Assembly: GCF_027257935.1 (NCBI RefSeq) | Contig: NZ_JANZKW010000001.1 | Span: 496,001 to 560,000 of the forward strand | Reading direction: 5' to 3' | Length of the DNA stretch: 64,000 nucleotides | DNA from: Chitinimonas sp. BJYL2 | GTDB lineage: Bacteria > Pseudomonadota > Gammaproteobacteria > Burkholderiales > Chitinimonadaceae | Part shown: positions 54,132 through 62,913 of the stretch, in pieces | How positions within the stretch are numbered: the first letter of the stretch is position 1 | How the letters are laid out: the number at the start of each line of letters is the position of its first letter | Notes under the pieces: generated by a model | Seen by the model: only the letters and a program-made list of their open reading frames with translations | The model's database searches: none | What the model was told of the DNA's origin: nothing | Position numbers and translations under genes: made by a program

Positions 54132-55999
54132 GGTGTTTCTCCCTTGCTGGCCTTGGCAAGCGGCTCGAACAGCCGCACTTCCTGTTCACGTCCCTTGACG
54201 TGATGGGCGCCACAATCGCGATAGTCAAACTGATCACCCGCCGCAAGCCGGGTGGACTCTGCCACCAACACTCTCGCAACACCCTTGGTCTGGCCTTCGA
54301 TGCGGCTGGCCAGGTTCACCGTATCGCCTATGGCAGTGTAGTCCAGCCGATCTTTGGAGCCGATAAAGCCGACGACCGCAGGTCCCGAGTTCAGGCCGAT
54401 GCCGATCTCGAAGTCCTGGCCCAGATCACTCAGCTCCAACTTGAAGCGATCCAGTGCGGCCGACATTTCGATGGCAGCAGCCACCGCATGGCGGGCATGT
54501 TCCGGATCATTGGCCGGCGCACCCCAGAAAGCCATGATGGCATCGCCAATGAACTTATCGAGCGTGCCGCCGTGACGGAAGATGATCTCCACCTGTGTCG
54601 AAAAGTAACGGTTCAACAAATCGACTATGAATTCCGGACTGCGCGTTTCCGACAAGCTGGTAAAGCCCCGGATATCCGAGAACAGTACCGTGATCTCGCG
54701 GCTCTCGGCATTGATGCGGGTATCGATCTCGCCGCTGGCGACCAAGGCGCCCACCACACGCGGGTCCAGAAAACGCTGGAACATGCCCACGGTTTGTTCG
54801 CGCTGGCGACGCTCGCGCAAATAGGCCAGCAAAGCACATAGCCAGTAGTAGAGCCAGATCCACACCAGCGGTGCAAACACCGGCAGCCACCATCCCGCAC
54901 CCAGCTGCGCCCAGAACACCAGCAGTGTCGCCGCATTCACCCCCAGCAAGCCGTAACCGATACGGGTGGGACTGATGCCGCGAGAGAATAACCAGGCCAG
55001 CAGGCACAGTGCCACGGCCACCAGTGGCAGCGCGGCGGGGCGAGGCACCTCACGCAGCCAGTCGCCTCCGCGCAGGTTGTCGATGGCCGTCGCCAGGATA
55101 TCCACGGCCGGATAGTTACCCGCCAACGGCGTCGGGCGCAGATCGGTGAGCCCCGGTGCGCCCGTCCCGATCAGCACGACTTTGCCTCGCAACTCGTTCG
55201 CAGGGCGCACGGGCTTTTCACGCTGGGCATCGGCGTAAAGGTCGGCGTAGGCAATATGTTTGGGGGGTTGGCGCCAGTTCAGACGTATGGACGTCTGCTC
55301 CGGCACCGTCCAACCCAGATCACGCGCCAACCGGGTGGGGAGTGCGTCCAGCTGCCAGCCCTCACGCAGCATGGTGACGTGATAGCGCCGCCCGATATGG
55401 TCCTCGTCTTCCAGAAAGTTGATGAGGCCTGCCTTCACGGTTCCCCACTGCGTCTCGGGCAAAGCCTGGAAAACCGCTACCGGCACCATCAATGGCAGCC
55501 GCGCGTCCGGCTTGGCCGCCGCGGTCGGGCGCAGCCCCAGAGAAGGCGGAAACGCCTGCACTGCGGCACCCTCCCCCCGCGTGTTAAGGGTTTGCGACAG
55601 ATAGACATTAGTGTGCGCCGCAAGCGTCTCGGCAAAGAGCTTGTCGTGCTCGGGACGATAGACATCCGGCTCATTGAACAGAATGTCAAAAGCTACCGCC
55701 GCCGGTTGCTGCTGGTTCAGGTAATCCAGCAGCTCCGCATGCACAGAACGAGGCCAGGGCCAGCTACCGGCCACCGGCGCCATCTCCTCCAGCGTGCGCT
55801 GATCAATATCGACCACCACCACCTCGCTGGAAGCGGGCCGGCTGGCGGCATGCCAGCGCATGAGTACGTCGCTGCCGCGCTGGTCAATGAACAGGCTGGC
55901 GTTGAACACCAAGTAATCCAGCACCACCGCAAACAGGAAGATGGCCAGCCAATGCCACCAACCCACCTTTGCCAGGCGGCGCAATGTCGGGGTAAGCAT
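54128..55999 (-). CDS. CHASE2-domain class III adenylate/guanylate cyclase
   Basis: This is a membrane signalling cyclase of 623 residues; ATG 55999 has AGGA 5 nt upstream, while ATG 56014 adds five residues. A first helix (WWHWLAIFLFAVVLDYLVF) is followed by a periplasmic CHASE2 sensor (about 35-310). Three further helices (~315-400) lead to the catalytic domain (~430-600). Metal-binding Asp residues are in VLFSDIRGFTSLSE and KFIGDAIMAFWGAP; the base-selecting Lys (LDKFIGD) and DYTAIGDTVNLASRIE favour ATP and cAMP formation. The signal is unknown. First gene of the operon. Confidence 0.92.
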   Translation of the reverse strand: MLTPTLRRLAKVGWWHWLAIFLFAVVLDYLVFNASLFIDQRGSDVLMRWHAASRPASSEVVVVDIDQRTLEEMAPVAGSWPWPRSVHAELLDYLNQQQPAAVAFDILFNEPDVYRPEHDKLFAETLAAHTNVYLSQTLNTRGEGAAVQAFPPSLGLRPTAAAKPDARLPLMVPVAVFQALPETQWGTVKAGLINFLEDEDHIGRRYHVTMLREGWQLDALPTRLARDLGWTVPEQTSIRLNWRQPPKHIAYADLYADAQREKPVRPANELRGKVVLIGTGAPGLTDLRPTPLAGNYPAVDILATAIDNLRGGDWLREVPRPAALPLVAVALCLLAWLFSRGISPTRIGYGLLGVNAATLLVFWAQLGAGWWLPVFAPLVWIWLYYWLCALLAYLRERRQREQTVGMFQRFLDPRVVGALVASGEIDTRINAESREITVLFSDIRGFTSLSETRSPEFIVDLLNRYFSTQVEIIFRHGGTLDKFIGDAIMAFWGAPANDPEHARHAVAAAIEMSAALDRFKLELSDLGQDFEIGIGLNSGPAVVGFIGSKDRLDYTAIGDTVNLASRIEGQTKGVARVLVAESTRLAAGDQFDYRDCGAHHVKGREQEVRLFEPLAKASKGETP

Positions 56000-56068
56000 C
56001 CGGGTCCTGATCATGAAAGACGAGCTAGAGTTTTAGCAGCCCAGGCCGCGCTTCCCAAGCCGGCAATG

Positions 56069-56098
56069 ACAAAGGGCCGCATGGTTGCGGCCCTTTGT
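56069..56098 (-). terminator. Terminator of yebC
   Basis: 13-bp perfect arms (core GGGCCGCA / TGCGGCCC) with a 4-nt loop, ending in TTTGTCATT on the minus strand, 19 bp past the yebC stop. Confidence 0.8.
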
Positions 56099-56117
56099 GT
56101 GATGGCATGAAGCAGGT

Positions 56118-56843
56118 TCAGTCTTCCAGTACGGCCGAGGTATACACCTCCTGCACGTCATCCAGACTTTCCAGTGCATCGATGAGCTTCTGCATGCGTA
56201 CGGCGTCATCGCCAGTCAGAGCCGTTTCCGTTTGCGGCTTCATGGTGACTTCGCCCATCTCGGTCGAGAATCCGGCGGCAGCCAGTCGCTCCTTGATGGC
56301 CATGAACTCATAGGGCGGCGTCAGCACCTCGATGGCGCCATCCTCATGGGTCACCACATCGTCAGCACCGGCTTCGAGCGCAGCTTCCATCAGTGCATCT
56401 TCATTGGTGCCAGGCGCAAACAGCAGGTAGCCGCAGTGGGTGAACTGGAAAGCCACGCAGCCATCCGTGCCCATGTTGCCGCCATATTTGCTGAACGCAT
56501 GACGCACATCGGCCACAGTGCGGGTCTTGTTATCGGTGAGGCAATCCACCATCACCGCCGCGCCGCCGATACCGTAGCCTTCGTAACGGCACTCCATGTA
56601 GTCCACGCCCTCAAGCTGGCCGGTGCCGCGCTTGATCGCGTTCTCGATATTGTCCTTGGGCATGGACTCGGCCTTGGCCTTGTCGATGGCCAGACGCAGA
56701 CGCGGATTGATATCCGGATCGCCGCCACCCATCTTGGCGGCAACCGTGACTTCCTTGATCAGGCGCGTGAAGATCTTGCCGCGCTTGGCGTCCTGACGCC
56801 CTTTGCGATGCTGGATATTGGCCCATTTGGAATGACCCGCCAT
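56118..56843 (-). CDS. yebC: YebC/PmpR family regulator / translation factor
   Basis: This 241-residue protein has the conserved N-terminus [20 protein letters not shown], acidic middle [14 protein letters not shown] and C-terminal acidic ending, and normal length. YebC proteins were named DNA-binding regulators and more recently linked to helping ribosomes through proline-rich stretches. It is monocistronic here, separated from the CHASE2 operon by a terminator; in many species it precedes ruvC, which is absent here. Confidence 0.96.
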   Translation of the reverse strand: MAGHSKWANIQHRKGRQDAKRGKIFTRLIKEVTVAAKMGGGDPDINPRLRLAIDKAKAESMPKDNIENAIKRGTGQLEGVDYMECRYEGYGIGGAAVMVDCLTDNKTRTVADVRHAFSKYGGNMGTDGCVAFQFTHCGYLLFAPGTNEDALMEAALEAGADDVVTHEDGAIEVLTPPYEFMAIKERLAAAGFSTEMGEVTMKPQTETALTGDDAVRMQKLIDALESLDDVQEVYTSAVLED

Positions 56844-56972
56844 GATGCAATCCTCGCGTGTAACTGGTTTTCTGGTAAGCGCGGGATTTTATCACAAGGC
56901 TCGCGCGCACCATTTGCGGCGGGCGCCTCCGTTTCCTACACTGCGTAGCTGCTGCCAACCGGAGAACCCGCG

Positions 56973-57260
56973 ATGAAACTGATCCTGTCCCTGATGTTTG
57001 CCTTGGGCTGCGGCCTTGCTCATGCCGCCGCTGACGATACCGCCGCCGCAACGGCCAACAAGCAACAAACCAAGATGGGTGAGTGCAACAAGCAAGCCGA
57101 GGGCAAGAAGGGCGACGAACGCAAGGCCTTCATGAGCGAGTGCCTCAAGGCCAAGCCCATGACCCAGCAAGACAAGATGAAGATGTGTAACAAGGACGCC
57201 GAAGGCAAAAAGGGCGATGAGCGCAAAGCCTTCATGAGCGAGTGCCTGAAAAAGAAGTAA
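56973..57260 (+). CDS. PsiF-repeat small periplasmic protein
   Basis: This 95-residue exported protein has a signal peptide (MKLILSLMFALGCGLAHA) and two copies of the PsiF repeat: GECNKQAEGKKGDERKAFM then SECLKAK, and MCNKDAEGKKGDERKAFM then SECLKKK. Each repeat has two Cys. GGAG lies 8 nt before the ATG. PsiF is phosphate-starvation induced in E. coli, but its function is unknown, and no Pho box was recognised here. Confidence 0.9.
   Translation: MKLILSLMFALGCGLAHAAADDTAAATANKQQTKMGECNKQAEGKKGDERKAFMSECLKAKPMTQQDKMKMCNKDAEGKKGDERKAFMSECLKKK
57083..57259 (+). repeat. Internal duplication in the psiF-like gene
   Basis: Two DNA copies about 96 bp apart share most bases, for example AAGGGCGACGAACGCAAGG (57108-57126) against AAGGGCGATGAGCGCAAAG (57204-57222), and both contain GCCTTCATGAGCGAGTGCCT. 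Differences are mostly at third codon positions, so the protein is conserved while the DNA has diverged. Confidence 0.75.
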
Positions 57261-57308
57261 ACCCGCCGAAGAAATAAGCGCGCGCCATCACACCGGCCAC
57301 GCCATCTT

Positions 57309-57335
57309 GAAACAGCCTGCCCAGCAGGCTGTTTC
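57309..57335. terminator. Bidirectional terminator between psiF-like gene and xerD
   Basis: 12-bp perfect arms (GAAACAGCCTGC / GCAGGCTGTTTC) with a 3-nt loop; GCTTTTC follows on the plus strand. It separates convergent genes. Confidence 0.8.
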
Positions 57336-57340
57336 GCTTT

Positions 57341-58315
57341 TCAGCTTCGGGTTTTGCGGCCGCGCGGATGATGCTCGGCATGCAGGGTAACCAGACGCGC
57401 CTTGGCTACATGGGTGTAGATCTGGGTAGTCGTGATATCGGCATGCCCCAGCAGCAACTGCACCACGCGCAGATCGGCACCGTGGTTGACCAGATGCGTC
57501 GCAAACGCATGACGCAGCACATGTGGACTCAACCGCGCTTCAGCAACGCCAGCATCCAGTGCATAACGTTTGACGATGAACCAGAAACCCTGGCGGGTCA
57601 GCGGCTCACCGCGGTGGTTCAGAAACGCCATGGGATGCGCTCTGCCCTGCATCAGCACCGGGCGGGACTCCGCCAGATAGCGCTGGAACAGCTCCACCGC
57701 CGGCATACCCATCGGCACCAGCCGCGTCTTGTCACCCTTGCCATGCTCGATGCGCACTGAGCCCTCGCGCAGACTGATCGCCGCCAGAGGCAGACTCACC
57801 AGCTCCGAGACCCGCAAACCACTCGCATACATCAGCTCCAGCATGGCACGGTCGCGCAGGCCCAGCGCCGTATCCGTATCCGGTGCCATCAGCAGCGCCT
57901 CGACCTCGGCTTCGGAGAGCGTCCTGGGCAAGGGGCGGACCAGCCTGGGGCCGGCGATATCGGCCGTCGGGTCTAGCGCAATGGCTTCGAGTTCGAGCCA
58001 GTACCCGTAGTAGCGGCGTAGTGCAGACAGCATGCGCGCCCTGGATGCCGGGCTTTTGCCTGCCGGCAGTTTGCTGCGCTCAGCCTTGGGTGCACGCTGG
58101 GCTGCTTCGTAATCAGCAGTCAGACAGGACTGGTAATCGCGCAGCTGCTCGCTCGATACCGCCAGCGTATGCATACCCTGTTGCCGCAACCAGTCGGCCC
58201 ACTGCAACAAGTCGCGACGGTAGTTGCTGGCCGTATGCGCGGACCAGCCTTCCGACAGCCAGCAGGCGTCAATGAAGGTATCGATACGCTGGGCGTCGTC
58301 GTGAGGAAACTTCAT
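57341..58315 (-). CDS. xerD: Site-specific tyrosine recombinase XerD
   Basis: XerD, with XerC, resolves chromosome dimers at dif. The full active-site set is present: Arg168 (ASGLRVSEL), Lys196 (GKGDKTR), His265 and Arg268 (SPHVLRHAF), His291 (LGHADITTT) and nucleophile Tyr300 (QIYTHV). Its 324 residues exceed the usual ~300 because of a charged insert near residues 68-90 (EAAQRAPKAERSKLPAGKSP) in the N-terminal core-binding domain. No mobile-element genes are near, so a housekeeping XerD is favoured over an integrase. Confidence 0.94.
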   Translation of the reverse strand: MKFPHDDAQRIDTFIDACWLSEGWSAHTASNYRRDLLQWADWLRQQGMHTLAVSSEQLRDYQSCLTADYEAAQRAPKAERSKLPAGKSPASRARMLSALRRYYGYWLELEAIALDPTADIAGPRLVRPLPRTLSEAEVEALLMAPDTDTALGLRDRAMLELMYASGLRVSELVSLPLAAISLREGSVRIEHGKGDKTRLVPMGMPAVELFQRYLAESRPVLMQGRAHPMAFLNHRGEPLTRQGFWFIVKRYALDAGVAEARLSPHVLRHAFATHLVNHGADLRVVQLLLGHADITTTQIYTHVAKARLVTLHAEHHPRGRKTRS

Positions 58316-58339
58316 GGCGAGCGATTATGGGCGAAAAAA

Positions 58340-58367
58340 AACGCGGCTGTCTTTCGACAACCGCGTT
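58340..58367 (-). terminator. Terminator of the rpsP-rimM-trmD-rplS operon
   Basis: Stem AACGCGG / CCGCGTT extended by TGTC / GACA with one mismatch, 4-nt loop, then eight T residues on the minus strand, 23 bp past rplS. Confidence 0.9.
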
Positions 58368-58390
58368 CTTGGCCGACAAGGTGTCGTGGC

Positions 58391-58765
58391 TTACGCCGCG
58401 GCAACCTTGCGCATCGGCAGCTTTTCCTTGATGCGAGCCGACTTGCCCGAGCGATCGCGCAGGTAGTACAGCTTGGCACGACGCACATCACCACGGCGCT
58501 TCACTTCGATAGCAGCTACCAGCGGCGAGTAGGTCTGGAAGGTACGCTCAACGCCTTCGCCCGACGAAATCTTGCGGACGATGAAGGAGCTGTTCAGACC
58601 GCGGTTACGCTTGGCGATGACCACGCCTTCGTAAGCCTGCAGACGTTCACGGTTACCTTCCTTCACCTTGACCTGGACGATCACGGTGTCGCCAGGGGCG
58701 AATTCAGGAATGGTTTTGCCCAGGCGGGCGATTTCTTCTTGTTCCAGCTTTGCGATGAGGTTCAT
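58391..58765 (-). CDS. rplS: 50S ribosomal protein L19
   Basis: L19 sits at the 30S-50S interface. It is 124 residues from ATG 58765 ([20 protein letters not shown]), with conserved [18 protein letters not shown] and [23 protein letters not shown] split across residues 24-85. It is the last gene of the ribosomal operon. Confidence 0.97.
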   Translation of the reverse strand: MNLIAKLEQEEIARLGKTIPEFAPGDTVIVQVKVKEGNRERLQAYEGVVIAKRNRGLNSSFIVRKISSGEGVERTFQTYSPLVAAIEVKRRGDVRRAKLYYLRDRSGKSARIKEKLPMRKVAAA

Positions 58766-58816
58766 CGTCAATACTCCGGTTGCTTGAAACTTGTTCCTTC
58801 TCTCGTCAGACCGGGA

Positions 58817-59590
58817 TCATTGATCCGGATCCGGCGATTCCGCATCCTGTTCGGCGCGGAACTCGCGTAGAAGCCGAGTTTCCTCTTTTGTCAGCTGGCG
58901 GTTCTCAAGCAGTTCCGGGCGACGCAACCAGGTGCGTCCCAGAGATTGCTTCAGGCGCCAGCGCCTGATCGCCGCATGATTTCCCGAAAGCAGAACTTCC
59001 GGAACAGTCATGCCGCAATACGCTTCAGGACGGGTGTAATGCGGGCAATCCAGCAACCCGTCCACAAAACTGTCTTCATGCGCCGAGGCCGCATCGTTGA
59101 GCACCCCGGGCAACTGCCTTACCACCGCGTCGATCAGCACCATCGCGGGCAATTCGCCCCCCGTCAGCACATAGTCGCCAATCGAGATTTCCTCATCGAC
59201 CTGACGACTGATCACGCGTTCATCAATACCTTCATACCGCCCGGCCAGCAGGATCAGGCCGGGCTCGGCCGCCAGCTGCATCACCTTGGCGTGCGTCAGC
59301 GGACTGCCTTGCGGCGACAGATACACCACCCGGGAGCGGCTTGCGCCAGCCTTGGCTTGCGCAGCCTTGGCATCCGCAATAGCTGCCTCCAGTGGCGCCG
59401 GCATCATGACCATGCCAGGCCCGCCCCCGTAAGGACGGTCATCCACACGCCGATAGTTATCGGTCACATAGTCCCGCGGATTCCAGCAACGCAGGCTGTA
59501 GATGCCGGCATCCTGTCCCCTCTGGGTCATGCCCTGTTCGCTGATTGCAGCAAACATGGCAGGAAAAATCGTGATGACGTCAAACTGCAC
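58817..59590 (-). CDS. trmD: tRNA (guanine37-N1)-methyltransferase
   Basis: TrmD methylates G37 next to the anticodon and prevents frameshifting. It has 257 residues with the SPOUT trefoil-knot motifs YEGIDERVI and [20 protein letters not shown]. The start codon is GTG 59590, one base after the rimM stop. [17 protein letters not shown] is the usual N-terminal SAM/tRNA segment. The order rpsP-rimM-trmD-rplS is conserved in most bacteria. Confidence 0.97.
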   Translation of the reverse strand: MQFDVITIFPAMFAAISEQGMTQRGQDAGIYSLRCWNPRDYVTDNYRRVDDRPYGGGPGMVMMPAPLEAAIADAKAAQAKAGASRSRVVYLSPQGSPLTHAKVMQLAAEPGLILLAGRYEGIDERVISRQVDEEISIGDYVLTGGELPAMVLIDAVVRQLPGVLNDAASAHEDSFVDGLLDCPHYTRPEAYCGMTVPEVLLSGNHAAIRRWRLKQSLGRTWLRRPELLENRQLTKEETRLLREFRAEQDAESPDPDQ

Positions 59591-59591
59591 G

Positions 59592-60140
59592 TCAGTAGTC
59601 CAGACCCCAGTCCACCCGGATGGAGCGGGCTGTCAGATCAACATCCAGCACCACCGCCTTGACGAACGGCACCAAGCGCTCGGCATCGGCAGACTTGATC
59701 ACCAAGACGTCGTTGGCGCCGGTGCTGAGCAGGTTATCCACCGTACCCAGCGACTCGCCCTGGACATTGAATACCGCCAGACCGATCAGGTCGGCCCAGT
59801 AGTACTCTCCGTCCTCGGCCTGCGGCATAGCCGAGCGTGGAATCGCAATCGTCATACCCTTGAGGGCAAACGCGCGGTCACGGTCATCCACACCCTCCAG
59901 CTGTGCGGACAGGTGCTTGGGGTGCACAGCAGCATCTTTGACAGCATATTGCTGCCAGACGCCGTTACGGCCCAGCCACCAGGTGTCGTAATCGAGCAGG
60001 CTGTCTGCATGCTCGGTGTCCGCCACCACTTTGACCCAGCCGCGGATACCAAAAGCACCCGCAACAAAACCCATCGGGACCAGATCAGCAGGCGTACCTG
60101 CCGATGCGGCTGCGATGGGCTGATTGCTCGCCGGCTTCAT
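59592..60140 (-). CDS. rimM: 16S rRNA processing protein RimM
   Basis: RimM helps mature the 30S head and binds S19. It is 182 residues: N-terminal barrel ([17 protein letters not shown]), [20 protein letters not shown], then the PRC-barrel ([21 protein letters not shown], ending in [11 protein letters not shown]). It is second in the operon, 20 bp after rpsP. Confidence 0.96.
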   Translation of the reverse strand: MKPASNQPIAAASAGTPADLVPMGFVAGAFGIRGWVKVVADTEHADSLLDYDTWWLGRNGVWQQYAVKDAAVHPKHLSAQLEGVDDRDRAFALKGMTIAIPRSAMPQAEDGEYYWADLIGLAVFNVQGESLGTVDNLLSTGANDVLVIKSADAERLVPFVKAVVLDVDLTARSIRVDWGLDY

Positions 60141-60160
60141 GACGGCGCGGTCCGGCCAGC

Positions 60161-60403
60161 TTAAGCCGGCAGACGCTTGACGAGCTTCTTGACGCTGTCA
60201 GCCAGCTGAGCGCCCGTACCCACCCAGTAGTTCAGACGGTCGGCGGCAATGCGCAGGCCTTCCTGACCATCCTTGGCAGTCGGGTTGTAGAAACCGATAC
60301 GCTCGATGAAACGACCGTCACGGCGGCAACGCTTGTCAGCCACCACAACGTTGAAGAACGGACGATCCTTGGCGCCACCACGGGCAAGGCGAATTACAAC
60401 CAT
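60161..60403 (-). CDS. rpsP: 30S ribosomal protein S16
   Basis: 80-residue S16 with the conserved start [20 protein letters not shown] and [15 protein letters not shown]. It is the first gene of the operon; the 112 bp between it and ffh holds no terminator I can see, so some read-through from ffh is possible. Confidence 0.97.
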   Translation of the reverse strand: MVVIRLARGGAKDRPFFNVVVADKRCRRDGRFIERIGFYNPTAKDGQEGLRIAADRLNYWVGTGAQLADSVKKLVKRLPA

Positions 60404-60515
60404 TGTATTTTTCCCAATGAATTAGGCGAAGAAAGCCGGGCATTCTACGGCCGCACCGCCATCGGAGCAAGAAAATCTTTGAAAGCTCAAGTAATTAGCG
60501 CACATCGCACCGGAT

Positions 60516-61865
60516 TTACAGCCCCGGTAGCGAGCCACGCATACCCTTCATCATCTTGAACAGATTCTTGCCAGAGAACTGCTTCATCATTTTCTGCATG
60601 TCTTCGAACTGCTTGAGCAGGCGATTGACTTCCTGCACCGACACGCCGGCACCCGCCGCAATGCGACGCTTGCGGTTGGCTTTGATGAGCTCCGGCTTAC
60701 GGCGCTCCAGCGGCGTCATCGAATTGATGATGCCTTCGACGCGGCGGATGGCCTTGTCGGCTTCCGGCCCCTGCATGGCCTGACTCATCTGGCCCATGCC
60801 CGGCAGCTTGTCCATCAGGCTGGCCATGCCACCCATCTTGCGCATCTGCAGGATCTGCGACTTGAAGTCCTCAAGATCGAACGACTTGCCGGACTTCATC
60901 TTCTTCGCGAGCTTTTCGGCCTCTTCGACATCAACCGTTTTCTGCACCTGCTCGATCAGGCTGAGTACGTCGCCCATGCCGAGGATTCGGGATGCCAGGC
61001 GGTCCGGATGGAAAGGCTCGATGCCATCGACCTTTTCGCCCACGCCGATGAACTTGATCGGCTTGCCGGTAACTGCACGCACCGACAAGGCCGCGCCACC
61101 GCGGGCATCGCCATCCAGCTTGGTAAGGATCACACCGGTCAGCGGCAGCGTCTCACCGAAGGCCTTCGCCGTGTTGACCGCATCCTGACCCTGCATGGCA
61201 TCCACCACAAACAGGGTTTCCACCGGATTGATCGCAGCGTGCACCTGCTTGATCTCGGCCATCATCGCCTCATCAATTGCCAGGCGACCTGCCGTATCCA
61301 CAATCAGCACATCAAAGAAATGGCGCTTGGCGTGATCCAGCGCGGCCAGCGCAATCTGCACCGGCGCCTGCGAGGGATCGGACGGGAAGCACTCGACGTC
61401 AACCTGCGACGCCAGCATCTTGAGCTGCTCAATGGCTGCCGGGCGATACACGTCAGCCGATACCACCAACACTTTCTTGCGCAGCGTCTCCTTGAGCCGC
61501 TTGGCCAGCTTGCCGGTCGTTGTCGTCTTGCCGGCACCCTGCAAGCCGGCCATCAAGACCACGGCTGGCGGTACAGCCGCCAGATTGAGGGCGTCGTTTT
61601 CCTCGCCCATCAACTTCTTGAGCTCTTCATGCACCACGCCGATCACGGCCTGGCCCGGGGTAAGGCTGCCGATCACATCCTGACCGAGCGCGCGCTCCTT
61701 GACCTGGGCAATGAAGGTTTTCACCACAGGCAGGGCGACATCCGCCTCTAGCAGCGCCATGCGGACCTCGCGCATGGCATCGCTGATATTGTCCTCATTG
61801 AGTCGCGCATGACCCCGCAGGGTCTTGACGACGGATGTCAGCCGGCTTTGCAAGTTGTCGAACAT
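60516..61865 (-). CDS. ffh: Signal recognition particle protein Ffh
   Basis: Ffh binds 4.5S RNA and brings nascent membrane proteins to FtsY. It starts at ATG 61865 (MFDNLQSRLTSVVKTLRG), giving 449 residues. The GTPase has AGLQGAGKTTTTGKLA (G1), DTAGRLAIDEAMM (G3) and TKLDGDARGGAALS (G4). The Met-rich M domain (~320-445) includes MRKMGGMASLMDKLPGMGQM and ends in MMKGMRG. Confidence 0.97.
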   Translation of the reverse strand: MFDNLQSRLTSVVKTLRGHARLNEDNISDAMREVRMALLEADVALPVVKTFIAQVKERALGQDVIGSLTPGQAVIGVVHEELKKLMGEENDALNLAAVPPAVVLMAGLQGAGKTTTTGKLAKRLKETLRKKVLVVSADVYRPAAIEQLKMLASQVDVECFPSDPSQAPVQIALAALDHAKRHFFDVLIVDTAGRLAIDEAMMAEIKQVHAAINPVETLFVVDAMQGQDAVNTAKAFGETLPLTGVILTKLDGDARGGAALSVRAVTGKPIKFIGVGEKVDGIEPFHPDRLASRILGMGDVLSLIEQVQKTVDVEEAEKLAKKMKSGKSFDLEDFKSQILQMRKMGGMASLMDKLPGMGQMSQAMQGPEADKAIRRVEGIINSMTPLERRKPELIKANRKRRIAAGAGVSVQEVNRLLKQFEDMQKMMKQFSGKNLFKMMKGMRGSLPGL

Positions 61866-61949
61866 GGGAGTTATTCTCAATCGGCGCCATCAGACGCTCT
61901 GTTACACTCGAATCGACATAGTTTAACCGAGTTGCCAGCCCCGATCCCG

Positions 61950-62771
61950 ATGACACTCTGGTCCTCCCCCCTTTATGCCCTCCTTGTCTGGCTAGCCTAT
62001 GCCGGCATCGCCGCGTGGTTGTTATGGCGTCGACCACAAACCGACATGGCAAACGCCCAAACCACGCAACGCCTTGGCCACTGGCCGCTGGCACTGGTGG
62101 CACTGTGTCACGCTCCAGCCGCCTTCATGCCGCTGGCAAGCCAGGCGCCGCACTTTGGCGCCGCAGAGGCGCTGAGCCTGCTCACCTGGATCGCCGTGAT
62201 CATCTATTGGGTCGCGGCCTGGCTGATACGCGTCGATGGCCTGCAAACCATTCTGGTGCCCGTCGCCGCAACGGTACTGGGACTCAGCCTGCTGATTCCG
62301 CCTGGACATGCCACCCCTTGGCTCGCCAAGCCCTTGATGCAGCTGCACTTTGGCATCGCCATGCTGGCGTATGGCTTTCTGGCCGTCGCGGCGGGTCTGG
62401 CCATCCTGATGCGGCTGGCCGACGCCAAGCTGCACCGGCCATCCCAGACCCTGCTTGGTCAACTTCCCCCTCTGCTTGCGCTGGAACGTGTCATGTTCTC
62501 CACCTTGGGCCTGGGGTTTGCCTTGCTGACTGCCACCCTGGCAACCGGTGTCGTTTTTTCGGAACTGCTGTTCGGTGCCCCAGCCCGCCTCAATCACAAG
62601 GTGCTTTTCTCGCTGACCGCCTGGATGATCTTTGGCGGCTTGCTCTGGGGCAGGCTGGTCCGGGGCTGGCGCGGGCGGCTGGCCGTCAACTGGACATTGG
62701 CGGGCTTTGCCGCCTTGCTGTTGGCATATGTAGGCAGTCGTTTTGTGCTCGACATTGTGTTGCAACGCTAG
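61950..62771 (+). CDS. Cytochrome c assembly protein, CcsA/HemX-like
   Basis: This 273-residue inner-membrane protein starts at ATG 61950 (MTLWSSPLYALLVWLAYAG). About eight helices carry His residues in LVALCHAPAAF, LMQLHFGIAMLAYG and LNHKVLFSLTAWMIF, the pattern of CcsA/CcmC-type haem-handling proteins (YpjD/HemX group). It lacks the WWD-rich loop of full CcsA. It lies divergent to ffh and before pilB, the usual Neisseriales order. Confidence 0.85.
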   Translation: MTLWSSPLYALLVWLAYAGIAAWLLWRRPQTDMANAQTTQRLGHWPLALVALCHAPAAFMPLASQAPHFGAAEALSLLTWIAVIIYWVAAWLIRVDGLQTILVPVAATVLGLSLLIPPGHATPWLAKPLMQLHFGIAMLAYGFLAVAAGLAILMRLADAKLHRPSQTLLGQLPPLLALERVMFSTLGLGFALLTATLATGVVFSELLFGAPARLNHKVLFSLTAWMIFGGLLWGRLVRGWRGRLAVNWTLAGFAALLLAYVGSRFVLDIVLQR

Positions 62772-62913
62772 GCAAAAGCGTCCCGGCGGCATCGCCAAGT
62801 CAAGTGCAGCAAGGCTTTGCGCCTTTACAGGGAAACTTGACAAAGGCATTATTTGTGCCAGCCTCCACTAATATGGCGCCACTATTGCGCGCCGAAGCAA
62901 GGACGCACGCACC

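Noticed and set aside
57341-58315. XerD as an integrase of a mobile element
   Set aside because: No att repeats, tRNA gene, excisionase or phage gene nearby; flanked by housekeeping genes on both sides.
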